A stretch of DNA of 64,000 nt, taken from positions 3,507,289 through 3,571,288 of the forward strand of contig BCHX01000003.1 of the NCBI GenBank assembly GCA_001599755.1. The letters are read 5' to 3'. The position numbers were made by a program, and so were the translations under genes. The stretch is from Gliomastix tumulicola. Its lineage: Eukaryota; Ascomycota; Sordariomycetes; Hypocreales; Bionectriaceae. Below the pieces are notes generated by a model, which ran no database searches, was not told where the DNA came from, and saw only the letters and a program-made list of their open reading frames with translations. Shown in pieces: positions 23,901 through 34,814 of the stretch; the first letter of the stretch is position 1; every line of letters begins with the position of its first letter.

Positions 23901-26350
23901 AGACATTGATTGGGTGTTCGTTGGAGGCAGGTACGGCCGGACTTGGGATGGATCTCCGAGATGGGAGGGGATTGAATGCACAAGACAAGGGGGACCCAAG
24001 AAAACTTTACCCAAGACACAAAACTCAATCAATTGCCGGCCAGCCCGACTTTGTTCCTGCCTTGGGGGGAGCTTGTGACTTGAGGCTCGAAAGGCGGGCG
24101 TGCAGCGAAGGACGAGGGGAGGGGGATCGTCGCCAAGGAAGGGACGAGGTTCATTGGATCTGAGACACGCGTCTGCCTGCTGCTTGTACCTCTCTATCTG
24201 CCTATCAATTCCCGCCCCTGGCCTCGCCTTTGCAACCCACAGGAAGCCACAGAAAGCCACAGAGAGCCACAGGCCGAACACGCGCACGCGCGCACGCCAA
24301 TGCCAACGCATGCGCTCTTCGGTAAGGAAGGAGGAGCCATTTCGGACCGTTTCTGCTTTTCCACCACCACCACCACCATCCCGTCTGTTGGCTACTGCAC
24401 GCTCTCAGCTCGACAAGGGTCTGTCTTGTCGCTTCTAGGTTTGCGCTGGCGCCACTCCTACCGACGATCGTTTCGCCACAGTGTGGCTTGCCCTCGTCTC
24501 TCTATGGCTGAGCTGGGTAAAAGGAAGAGCGAGTGGGAACGAGTTCCATCCGTGACTCACTCCAGCCCCAACTGGCCCTGTTACATATGCACAGTCTTGC
24601 GCGTACACCAACAAGAGGACTCGGCAGAGCGAGCCCGGGGGCGAGCTGTGGCGCACCACCACCGGGCTTCGTAGAATGAGGAAGTGATTGACGGCCGTGC
24701 CAATAGGCCGAGCCTGGTCTAGATGGGAGGGTGTAGCGCGAGCATGAGGAGAAAAGGGCCCCTTCCCCCGGCGATGTTGGCCATATACACCAGACACCAA
24801 CCATCTTCCGACTGAGCCACAATCGCCTTGTAAGGGGTGTACGACAAGCAAATAACGTTCAAGAGTCACTAGTTACTGAACGGCGTTTTGACCGTGTCGA
24901 TCAAGGTCGATGCGACGGCCTGTGCATGGCGACACGTCCTCATCGAGAACGTCCCCCCGCCTGCCTGCCTTGTTAATCAGCTACATGTCATCTGGGACTC
25001 CCGTCAGAGATGGGCTCATCGCTTGCCCGTCTATTGGCTGCCGTGCTTCCTGATGGAACGGTACTTGAACCCCCCCCCCCTTTCCTTGGGCCCAGGGAGC
25101 GCGTCTGTGGCGCCTGAAGCGAGCCCAGAACAACTGGCTGGCGCTCGTCGAAACCCTGATGGCTATGCTGTCCCTTCCTTGTAGATACGCCCCTCCTCCT
25201 CCTCCCCCCCCTTTTCCCCAATTCGTTCGAAGGTCACAAGACAGACACGTGTTGGAGCCTAGCCATGGCGGGCGTGACTCCTATCATCATCCCCCCCCGT
25301 GGCACAGCAGATGTCAGTGGACGCAGGGTCTGGGAAGGGGGCAGATAAGGGGGAGGGGGGGGGTTAGGTAAGAAGCGGTGAGCCTGTCGCCATCGGAGCG
25401 GCGAACCTTGCATGCAGGCAGCGGCAAGTTCTCACGGTCCAGTGAGGGACTCGGCCCTGTAGCCGCCTTGGGGGCTTAGGAACCCCCCCTTCCCTGTGTT
25501 CTGTAGGCTCTCTCCCTCTCCCTCTCTCTCTCTGTGTCCCCCCACACCTGCCATCGCTCGCTGCCCGTTCCCACGGCCGGGAGTCTGGACTTTTGCCTCT
25601 GTGCCTTGGCCTGGGAGATTGCTTCCAATGGTTTCATTTTGAACTTCGTATCTGCAAGAGTCCGTGAGATTCGCTAGCTGTGTGATCGGGGGTCCGCTTC
25701 GAGGCGAGGATGCGGCTCATGGCTGACACTGGGCATTTGTCGGTGGAATCGACCGCGGTCCTGGCCTTGTGAGGTCTTTGATGCACTTGACACACCCTCC
25801 TTTACGCGTGAGATGTGTTTCGGCGAAGCTTCTCCATTCGCCATTCACATGGTCTCTGACATCCGTCGGCGTTGTCCGTAGCTGTAGACAACTCCAGACC
25901 GTTCCTTTTCTTTGCTCCTCGCAAGGATAGACAAGTAAGTGAGGAAATCAAAATCACTTTCTTTCCTTCCTCAACGAAGGTCGGTACGGTCTGCATGTGC
26001 ATTTTCGTAGCACATTCGCTCTTCCGTAGTTGACTTGCTTGACCACCGTTTCATGTGTAGGGCATCAGAGAAGAGACCACTTATTGCAGGACAGGGAGTG
26101 TGTTCCCTCGCCGACCTAACTCGGAAGCTGTTACGTGCGATCCCTAGCACTTAGTCTTGGTTTTGACACAGAAGATGCCTACTCTAGTCATGTTCATCGT
26201 ACCTACATTGCGTAGATTTCGGAAGTCATTCACATCGTGACAGAGGGCGATACTCCAGCAAGACCAGCCTCTTTCTCAGCACATTTTGACGTGTGAAGTC
26301 GCTACTCTTTCCCTGAAGCTTCACCATCTAATACACGCCTCCTAACACAG
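20902..26350. other. Gene-poor block, right part (no gene recognised)
   Basis: About 5.4 kb between the CP2 factor and the ACS-type transporter gene. The longest frame (283 aa, 23460-24311 on the - strand) is matched by a 218-aa frame on the opposite strand and reads as low-information sequence. The stretch is marked by many C or G runs of 7-13 bases (for example near 21566, 22469, 25069, 25204, 25289 and 25350), an 11-bp imperfect repeat of agccacaga type at 24243-24274, and GA and CT microsatellites near 23800 and 25505. The first few hundred bases are probably the CP2 3' UTR. Confidence 0.5.
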
Positions 26351-28017
26351 CTAGAAAGTATACCGATACCCCCCATCCTCCTGGATCACGACCCTCCCCC
26401 TCTCGGCCCGCCCGTTCTGCCGCCGGAACCACGACCACATCAAGCCGACGAGCGCGATGAGCAGGAACTGCGTCGCGACGGCGCACCAGACGCCCGTGCG
26501 GTAGGCCGGGTACTCGCTCTGCATGAAGGTGCACGAGGCGTAGATGCCGCCGACGGAGGCGAAGAGCATCTGGACGCCGCTGGCGACGGAGCGGCGGGAG
26601 GCGCCGCGGACGTTGTTGGACTGGAAGGCGATGATTGTCGGGAGGTTGCCGTTGCAGCCGCAGACGCCGAGGAAGACGCCTGGATATCCTGTCAGAAAAA
26701 GAAGAACATTTGTTCGAACATACGAGGAAAAGGGGAGGCGTACCAAAGTACCGCACGGCGTTGTTCTTGTGGTACGCCGTCAGGAGAAGTCCCGTCAGCG
26801 TCACCGCGGCGTTGAGCACCATCCACGGCATCCGCAGCCTCGTCCGGTCGGCCAGCCACGCCACGCCGAGCGTCCAGAAGATACTCAGCAGGTACGGCGG
26901 CGCGCACAGGAGGAAGACCATGGCCGTCCCGTAGCCGAGCGTTGTCAGGATGATCTGGATGAAGTAGGCGAAGGCGTAGATGGGCGCGCTGCAGCACAGG
27001 AACATGAGGCCGTAGACCCAGAGCTCCCAGCGGAGGGCGTGCGTCACGGCTTTCTGCAGCGTCATGCCGTCGGGCTCCGAGTCGCCGCGGTCGCGCTCGA
27101 CGCGGTCGAGGACCGTCTCGAGATCCTGCTGGGTGAAGGAGGATTTGCGGCCGGAGGCGAGGAGCTGGTCCGGGAAGGGGAGGGTGAAGGTGTAGCCGAT
27201 GAAGGCGAAGCCGATGGTGATGGCGCCTTCGATTCTTCGGAGCGTCAATGTGAAGACCTGGCCAAGCAGGAAAGGGGGTTGCGACGCACATGAAGATCCA
27301 TCGCCAGCCCTCGATGCCGTGGGCACCGTCGAGCTTGATGAGAGCGTAGGCAAGGATGTTCCCAAAGGCGGAGACGAAGAGGTTGATCATGTACCAGAGG
27401 GCCATACTGTCGGCTATGATGAGTATCGACTTGACTTGACTTGACTGATCAAACAGAACGCATCCGCACACTCACCGCTGCTGGACCTCATACCGCTGAT
27501 ACCAACTACTCAGCAGGTACATACAACAAGGCAGGAACCCGGCCTCGAAGACGCCAATCAGCATACGGCATACCACAATGACCCTCCAGTCGTTAGCAAA
27601 CCCCATCCCAAGCATGACGAGCCCCCAGCTGAGGACGAGGCCGTTTAGGAGGAGCCGGGGTCCGACCGGGCGCAGGATGAGGGTGGTGGGCATCTCGAAG
27701 AGGAAGTACGTGACGAAGAAGACGAGAAGGGCAATGGAGTAGCGGTCGCCCACGTCGAAGCGGAGGTCCTCGTTCATGCCGGCGACGCGCGCGTTGGAAA
27801 GGTTGACACGATCAAGACCGGCAATGGAGTAGAGGATGCCAAGGATGGGGATGAGGCGCCAGTCGACTTTACGCATGAGCCGGGCCTCAGCTTTGCGCTG
27901 CTCTGCAGGAATGTTCCTTTCATCGGAGGCAATCTGTCGCTTGTGGTCGGCTGCGTCGAGGGCGATATCAATCTCCTCCGCCTCCGTGTCCTTGACGTCC
28001 TGAGAGCGAGACATCAT
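26351..28017 (-). CDS. MFS transporter, ACS (Dal5/allantoate permease-like) family
   Basis: Four exons on the - strand: 28017-27476, 27406-27290, 27234-26744 and 26688-26351. The introns are 69, 55 and 55 nt with GTGAGT, GTGCGT and GTACGC donors, and every junction restores the family reading, giving 495 aa. Family marks are the N-terminal VDWRLIPILGILYSIAGLDR with VNLSNARVAGMNEDL after it, FEMPTTLILRPVGPRLLL in TM2-3, YLLSSWYQRYEVQQR, and GWRWIFIIEGAITI across intron 2. About 12 membrane helices are visible with a central cytosolic loop. ACS members import organic anions such as allantoate, nicotinate, pantothenate or small peptides. The substrate cannot be read from sequence. The start has two adjacent ATGs (28017 and 28014). 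It diverges from a DHA1-type transporter. Confidence 0.88.
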
Positions 28018-29360
28018 TCTCTATATCAGAGTAGAAACCCAGAAAAATAGTCAGACCTACGGCTAGGAATATAATCCATCTCCAGTCTTAAAGGAACCAC
28101 GAGATCATGAGCGAACAAGGTGTTCTTAAATCACAACATGGCGATCCCCTCTCACGAAGAATCCTTTCCATCCTACGAAGAAGGAAATAGACAACCACTC
28201 CCGACCTCCCCGTGCTGTTTACCCCAGGTTTCGATCAGCAGCGGGCCGCGGATATCAGTACAAAGCCAATGAGGTCAAGACAGGTGGGAATGATCCAACC
28301 ATCCCTCGCGTCCCCGGCCAAATTGTCCCATAGGAGACAGGGTCCAGTGGGGAGAGCCAACGCTGGACGAGGCCATGCCCGGAAAACGTTTTTCGAGATC
28401 CAGGAGGGGAATGCCAGAGGAATCCATCCAATGAGAGATCAGCCGGGGCACCGATATCTGTGAAAATGGGAGGCACTCCGGAGGCAACTCGAGCCGACGT
28501 TAGATCCAAGAACGGGCGGGGCTCGGAGGGGCATCCGGCATCCGGTATCGGCTTCGGAGCCGGTAGATCCACAAATTAGATACTAGACGGCTCCGAGCTT
28601 CGGAAGTTCGGCGCGTCGCCGCAAACATCGAAAACGCAAACTTTTTCTGTCCCCTTTCCCAGAAGGTCCGCCGCCGATGGCCTTATCGCCGCCGACATCC
28701 ATAATCTCCTGGGGCACTGTGGACGGACCTTCTTGGCCCGTAATCAGTCCATATTAGAAATCAGGCTCAACGCACGATTCCAACCTCGGCAGATGCTGAC
28801 AAGACCCACATCGATGAGCCTCTCAATTGAAGGGATATTTGTCTCGCAAACCCGGCCGGTCAGGGCTCGTCACTCGGCTGTGACTCAACGAAAACAGACG
28901 TCCGCCCGGCCATGGTCTGTAAATGCGTCTAACCCCTAAATCCGGCGTCTGATCTCACGGGCGGAGAGAGATGGAGCCGTGAAAACCTCACGGTCGGTTC
29001 AGTCGGCGCAAAAGTCCGTTTAGTTTCCGCGTAGCCACTTGACAACCACCTCCCCTTGTGGGTTAAAGCCCGATGCTCTTCGGGAGACTTAATAACTGAT
29101 GCCCTCCGCCTTGATCCACCTCCTCCTCATTCTCTCCAAAACATCGTCATTGTTTGCTGGGAACTTGCCCTCCCATTCACCCGTCATAGGTGCACGTTGA
29201 GCTGCCGTGAAATGAGCCCGTCGTCCTCCTTGTCGTAGCCCTGGGAACTGAAGCTCCCCCGAGCCTAAACTAGACGATCAAGTCTGCTCGCCGACAAGCC
29301 GACGGAAGGAAAAAAGGTCCCTAAATCCAGCTATCCGGTATCGTCGTCGCCACCGTCGCC
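28018..29360. promoter_or_regulatory. Shared promoter region of two divergent transporters
   Basis: 1.34 kb between the starts of two divergent MFS genes, with no protein-like frame. It contains several CGG/CCG-rich elements (for example 28536-28615), the half-site type bound by fungal Zn2Cys6 regulators. The sequence alone does not show that any site is used. Confidence 0.5.
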
Positions 29361-31287
29361 ATGGATTCAGGCATTGACAAGGCAGTGCCAAGAAAGGACG
29401 AGGCCTCGGCATCCTTCACCTCCTCGTCTGACGCTGGCACGGATGCGGACATCGAAGCGCCGCCCCTTCAGCCTAGCCACTCTGTCAGAACAACCAAGAG
29501 CGGCCGCAGCGCGACGAGCCGACGCCTGGATGGCACCGATCCTGACAAGAACCTGGAATACGCCCTGAACCCCGAGGTTGACCACGAAGCGGGAGATGAT
29601 GACGATCCCGATGATGACCCCGACGACCGCGATGAGATCGAGCGCATCCGCACCGGCGTGAGCGCGGCCAGCGCTGCTTCGCGCCTCCCCGACTTCGAGG
29701 TCGTGTTCGAAGAAAACGACCCCGAGAACCCACGGAACTGGTCCATCTGGTACCGCGGCTGGATCCTCTTCACCATCGCTCTGACGTGCTTGGTTGTTGT
29801 CCTGTATAGCACCACCTACGCCTCCTCCATTCCCGGGCTGATGGAGGAGTTTGGCTACTCAACAACCATCACGACTCTCGGCATGTCGACATACTTGCTC
29901 GGCTTCGCCGTCGGCAGCATCTTTGTCGCCCCCATGAGTGAGCTGTATGGACGTCAACCCGTCTACATGGTCTGCCTCACAGCCTGGGCTCTGCTCATCA
30001 TCCCTAGCGGTGTTGCGCACAGTCTGATCGCCATTTTGGTCAGCCGCTTCTTCTGGTAAGACCCCACCGCCGGCCGAAACTTCGCAACTTGTATGTTAAC
30101 CAGGGCTTTTTTGCAGTGCTTGTTTCGGTGCGGTCATGATCACCATCAGCGCCGGTTCCGTTGTCGACATCTCCAAGCCCGAGTACCTCGCCTTCACTCT
30201 CTCCATGTGGTCTATCGCGCCCATGAACGCCCCCAGCATTGGTGGCATCATTGGCGGCTTCATCTTTCAGTACCTCGGCTGGCGTTGGAGCAACTGGATC
30301 ATCCTCATCGCTGGGGGCGTGTGCATCCTCATGATGACCACCTGCCGCGAGACGTACCAGCCCATCATCTTGACTCGCAAGGCTGGTCGGATGCGCAAGG
30401 AGCTCGACGACCCAAGGTGGTGGTGCCAGTACGACCAGAAGCGATCCATGTGGGAGCTGCTGAAGATCAACCTCAGCCGGCCTTTCATCCTGGCCGCAAC
30501 TGAGCCTATCCTGTGGTTCCTCAACGCCTGGATCTCCCTGGTCTATGGCGTGCTGTACCTGTGCTTCGTGGCCTACCCCATCGTTTTCACGCAACATCGG
30601 GGCTGGGCGCCAGGCATCGGAGGACTGGCATTTGTCGGTATGGGCGCTGGCACCCTCATCGCCATCGTGGCAGAGCCCCTTATCCGTCGCGTCATCGACT
30701 CGCAGCCCCGCGACCCAGAGACGGGTGTCGTTCCCCCCGAAGCCACGGCGCTTATCATGGGTGTTGGAGCCATCCTCATCCCGCTCGGGCAGCTGATCTT
30801 CTCTTGGACCTGCCTTCCCAGCAGCATCCATTGGATTGTGCCCTTGCTGGCCGACGTCCCGTTCGGCATCGGCAACGCGCTTTGCTTCATTTACGGGGCT
30901 AAGTACATCGCCGGTGCGTACGGCATCTACTCGGCCAGCGCGTTGGCGGGCAATGCAGTCATCCGGAGCGTTTTTGGCGGGACACTACCGTTGGCAGGCC
31001 CCAAGATGTACAACAGTCTCACGCCGCAGTGGGCGGGGACTCTGCTCGGACTGCTTGAGGTGGCTATGATCCCGATTCCTTTCATCTTCTGGCGCTATGG
31101 CGCGAAGATCCGGGCCAAGAGCAGGGTTATCCGCCAGCTGCGCGACGAGCAGAGCCGGATGGACGCAAAGAGGGCCAGGGCGACCGAGAAGAGGGTGGCT
31201 GCGATGGCTGCGGGTAGAAAAAACCCGGAGGGGATGGAAGATGCTGGTCGGGAACAGGTTCTTGAGGTGAAGGAAGAAAAAGCATGA
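29361..31287 (+). CDS. MFS drug:H+ antiporter-like transporter, DHA1 family
   Basis: Two exons, 29361-30055 and 30117-31287, with a 61-nt intron 30056-30116 (GTAAGA to TGCAG), giving 621 aa. The N-terminal about 115 residues are cytosolic and very acidic, with an Asp-rich block near residues 75-90. They are followed by DPENPRNWSIWYRG, the entry to TM1 in this family. Other marks are SELYGRQPVYM (motif A position), SRFFCACFGAVMITISAGSV spanning the intron, the GWRWSNWI segment after TM6, and a Lys/Arg-rich C-tail. Twelve hydrophobic segments can be counted. DHA1 proteins of this type export drugs, polyamines or toxic metabolites across the plasma membrane. The actual substrate is unknown. It diverges from the ACS-type transporter and ends 108 bp before the convergent DUF167 gene. 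Confidence 0.9.
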
Positions 31288-31395
31288 AGCATATTTCCTT
31301 CGTATAATCTATAACCAGACAGTAAAATAATGTCTTGCTATGCCGGACTAGTAGCAGTTGCCATAGTGCAATGCCGTAGTGCAATCCATGTCAGA

Positions 31396-31761
31396 CTAGG
31401 TTGTCGCGTCACTCTTCTCCTGAAGCAAGCTCAGGACTTGATTAGCGAATTCATGCCCGTCGCCTTCAACTTCTCCCAGGACAACTATCTTGTCTCTAGA
31501 TTTGAGGCCATGGCTCAGGCTGAGCCGAGATTTGGGCACGCTGAGCACTTTGCTGAGAACTTGGATGACCGCCTTGTTGGCCTCGCCGTCTCTGGGCTGC
31601 GCTGCCACGCAGAGCTCGACTGCCGTGTCGGTGACGTGAGCTACGCCTTCTCGTCCCTTGTTGGCGCCTGGCTTCACGTGGAGCTGGATCTGCAGATGGC
31701 CCAGGGCTGAAGATGACTTCTTGGTCGCGGCGACGAAGCGAACAGCTGCTGAGGAGGACAT
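31396..31761 (-). CDS. DUF167 (YggU/UPF0235) family protein
   Basis: Single-exon gene of 121 aa. The whole protein is one DUF167 domain: HVKPGANKGREGVAHV near residues 28-43, then CVAAQPRDGEANKAVIQVLS near 51-70 and RLSLSHGLKSRDKIVVL near 79-95, which is the typical order. The family is small and conserved from bacteria to man with no settled biochemical role. The ATG at 31761 is the only plausible start, and the length is normal. It is convergent with the DHA1 transporter and divergent from the SAK-HAD gene. Confidence 0.88.
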   Translation of the reverse strand: MSSSAAVRFVAATKKSSSALGHLQIQLHVKPGANKGREGVAHVTDTAVELCVAAQPRDGEANKAVIQVLSKVLSVPKSRLSLSHGLKSRDKIVVLGEVEGDGHEFANQVLSLLQEKSDATT

Positions 31762-32344
31762 GGCTGTTGCTATTGTGTGTCAAGAGGACGAGTCGTGCGC
31801 ATCTCTAGAAGAGGCAAGTGACGTGAACAGACGTGAACATTGACGTGAGAATTATGAGTAGAGGACATGACGTCGCAGAAAGACCAAAGAATGTCAGAGA
31901 CAAGGATGGCATGATATCGGAACCGCAGGGAAGTCTCTCCGGGGCGCGCCTGCCCTCTGCCACAGGGAAAAGGTACGTACCTTCCCAAATCCCTGCTAGA
32001 ATATGCCCCACATTTAAATGAAGGGCACGTCAAAGTCGCACTTGCCCAAAAAACGCCCAACGCAAAGTCGCGATCGTCATTGGCTGCCCTGATCAAGACT
32101 CGGGCAGGCGCAGCGCATTTCGTCGCATCGTTCCTGCCGTTATCACGATGCTGACCTGAGGCTGAGAGGTCACCTCCCGTCCGCGAAACTTCAAACTGAC
32201 CTCGCCCCAGCCTTCGAGTCAACAACAAGTCCTTCTCACCCACCTTCTTGGCGAGCCCTGGGCCAATTCGGCAGACACAGCCATCTTCATTTTCGCATGC
32301 TCGCCGCCGCTCGCCTTCGCTACCCGCGTCTTCCCAACTCCATC
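31762..32344. promoter_or_regulatory. Divergent promoter region
   Basis: 583 bases between the DUF167 and SAK-HAD starts. It holds no gene. It is likely a bidirectional promoter, with no specific factor site I would defend. Confidence 0.45.
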
Positions 32345-34223
32345 ATGGCATCCGCGTTCAGTGTCCTTCACGGCGCTGGCGGCTCGGGTGCAGTCAACGG
32401 ACCGGGCACCGTCGCCGCGGGCGCGCAAGCACAAGCTGAGCCAGCCTCGTCCAACAGCAACTCGTTGTTTACCCTGACGGCTCTGAGCCGCTGGTCCGTC
32501 CTCAGCAAGCAGCTTCCACGTTTGTCTCCAGCTCGCCCTTCCTCTATCCCGACCAGACTACTGACAGAGCTCACGCGTGACCTACAGCGGTAGAAAAGAT
32601 TAGGCACATACACGTCTACGATTTCGACAATACCCGTATGCTCCTCCGATCAATCCCCAATATTTGCACTTGTGGGCGAAGCGCTCACAATCATTCGCAG
32701 TCTTCAAAACACCCCTTCCGAACCCGTCCCTCTGGCAAGGGCAGACTATTGGCCTGCTGGCGAGCCCAGACGTCTTCATCAATGGCGGCTGGTGGCATGA
32801 CAACCGTATCCTTGCCTCGACCGGCGAAGGCATCGAGAAGGAGGAGCCCCGTGCCTGGGATGGTTGGTGGAACGATAAGATCGTCGACCTCGTAACACTT
32901 AGTGTCAAACAACCGGACGCCGTCTGCATTCTGCTGACGGGCCGGTCCGAGGAAAACTTCGCCGAGCTCATCAAGAAGATCGTGGCCAGCAAGGGTCTCG
33001 AATTCGACATGATCGGTCTCAAGCCCCGTGTTGGCCCGGCAAACCAGCGCTTCCAGAGCACCATGCACTTCAAGCAGATCTTTCTCGACTCGGTCATGGA
33101 GACGTATCGTGGCGCGCAAGAACTCAGGATATACGAGGACCGCCCCAAACACTCCAAAGGTTTCAGAGAGTTCTTCGCCGAGTGGAACCGTCGACAGACA
33201 CGTCAGCCAACGCGGGGCCCGTTGTTGGCAGAGGTAGTACAAGTCGCTGATGTCTCGACGCATCTGAATCCCGTTGTCGAAGTGGCCGAAGTGCAACACA
33301 TGATCAATTATCATAACCACGTGGCTCCCCCGAATCACCCAAAGGGCAGGCTCCGTATTAAGAAGACGGTCTTCTTCACGAGCTACATGATTGGCACTGA
33401 GGATTCTCAGAGGCTTATCCAGATGGGACAGATCCCTTCCACTGTGAACTCGAATGATCTGATCATCCACGGCAACAACATTCTCATATGCCCACGGCCT
33501 TGTCCTGCGAGTATCCTGGAGAAGGTCGGTGGCCTCGGTAGTAAGATGAAATGGCAAGTGTCAGGCATTGGCTGCTATAACGACAGCATTTGGGCGGCTC
33601 GTCTCCGCCCGGTTCCTGCTAACGCCAAGTTCCACTCGGACAACCCCGTCCCACTTGTGGTGCTCGCTCTCAAAAAGGGTGCAAAGCCGATCGACGCAAG
33701 CAAGATTAACAACTGGCAGACTGTCCCTCCCGAACAGTCATTCATCGTCGACACAACTGTAGGAGAGAAGGTCATATTGCGCATCGAAGGGGAAGACCCC
33801 AAAGAGGACGAATATGAAAGCCTCTTTGCCAACAAGGCGTCGAAGCGAAAGCATACGGGTGACGATGATCGAACCCCACGAGGAGGCCACGGCTCTGGCT
33901 ATCATGGCGGCCGCGGCGACAACCGAGGCTTCCACACTAGTGCCCGAGGCAGAGGACGCGGTGGTCGGGATCGCGGTCGTGGTGCCAACCGTGGCGGTCG
34001 CGGTAGAGGCCGAGGTGGCGGGTTCTACAACTATCGCTCTCTAGACGATGTTGAGCCCAAGCCTCGCCAGAATGGCCCGACTCACTATGGCAACTATGAG
34101 GAGTCGTTTCCGTCTCTTGGTAGTCACCAGGGTCATCAGTCAGGCCATCCGTCTCATCCACCCCAGAGACCAATGGGGAGCGGACCAGCTTCGTCAGGGC
34201 AGGATCTACAGAATTATTACTAG
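32345..34223 (+). CDS. SAK-type HAD (Swiss Army Knife RNA repair-like) protein with RGG tail
   Basis: Three exons: 32345-32519, 32588-32635 (48 nt) and 32701-34223. The introns are 68 and 65 nt, giving 581 aa. An in-frame ATG at 32297 would add 16 residues. The HAD catalytic motif DFDNT lies at the end of exon 2 and reads into LFKTPLPNPSLWQGQTIGLL in exon 3. Further HAD_SAK_1 marks are GGWWHDNRILASTGEG, AVCILLTGRSEENFAELI, and LRIYEDRPKHSKGFREFF, the last holding the acidic third motif. The C-terminal about 130 residues are rich in Arg-Gly repeats, typical of RNA binding. The family is predicted, not proven, to act in RNA repair or processing. The frame ends at TAG (34221), but Lys-rich sequence continues in the same frame (see the next feature). 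Confidence 0.85.
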
Positions 34224-34346
34224 AAGTATGAGTCTACAACCTTGCCAGTGTCGAGAAAAGGAAAGCTCAAGAACTCTGGCAAGAAGTCAAAGAAGCAACT
34301 CAAAGCAGAGAAGAAGCAGAAGCAGAAGAAGAAAGGGGCGAAGTAG
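34224..34346 (+). other. In-frame Lys-rich extension downstream of the SAK-HAD stop
   Basis: Directly after the TAG at 34221-34223 the same frame stays open for 40 codons to TAG at 34344. The tail is dominated by Lys (for example KKSKKQLKAEKKQKQKKKG) and looks like a nuclear-localisation or RNA-binding tail. It could be reached by stop readthrough or by an alternative 129-nt intron 34120-34248, which removes the stop and keeps the frame but has a weak donor (GTAGTC) and no good branch site. It could also simply be purine-rich 3' UTR. From 34347 to 34814 I see no gene, only 3' flanks of convergent genes. Confidence 0.4.
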
Positions 34347-34814
34347 GCAGGGGCTCTCTGCCAACTCGCCAACCCGAGAGACTTGAAGCAGATGAGAAAT
34401 CCCAGTTGCAACAGACATGCCTTTACGGGACGTATTATTTGGACGATTTACATCGAAGACAGGTTTTGGCGCGGTTTGGTATTCTCGTCAGCAAAGGGGC
34501 GAGGCGTCACGGAATGTTTGAGAAATGTATATTACCTGCTTTACTGCCAAAGATGAGACTACTACATAGGTATGCAATATCGAGGCCTCTTACTGAAAGT
34601 CAATTTGGCCAGATCCGGTATGTCCATGTTACTAAGTAGTCCTTGGGCAATTGAACTTGAGAAATCGTGAGATTTGCATCTAAGTGTTCTAACAAATCTT
34701 GATTCAGCCCCTTGGCCTTGAAAATTCATTCCATGTTTAGATCCCTTGATCCACTCGATTGCATTTGTGAAGTTTTACTAGATTTGATTACGAAGACTGA
34801 GCGGACAGGCATAA

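Noticed and set aside
23460..24311. 283-aa - strand ORF with a hydrophobic start resembling a signal peptide
   Set aside because: A 218-aa ORF lies opposite it, the composition is low-information, and no motif or splice pattern supports a gene.
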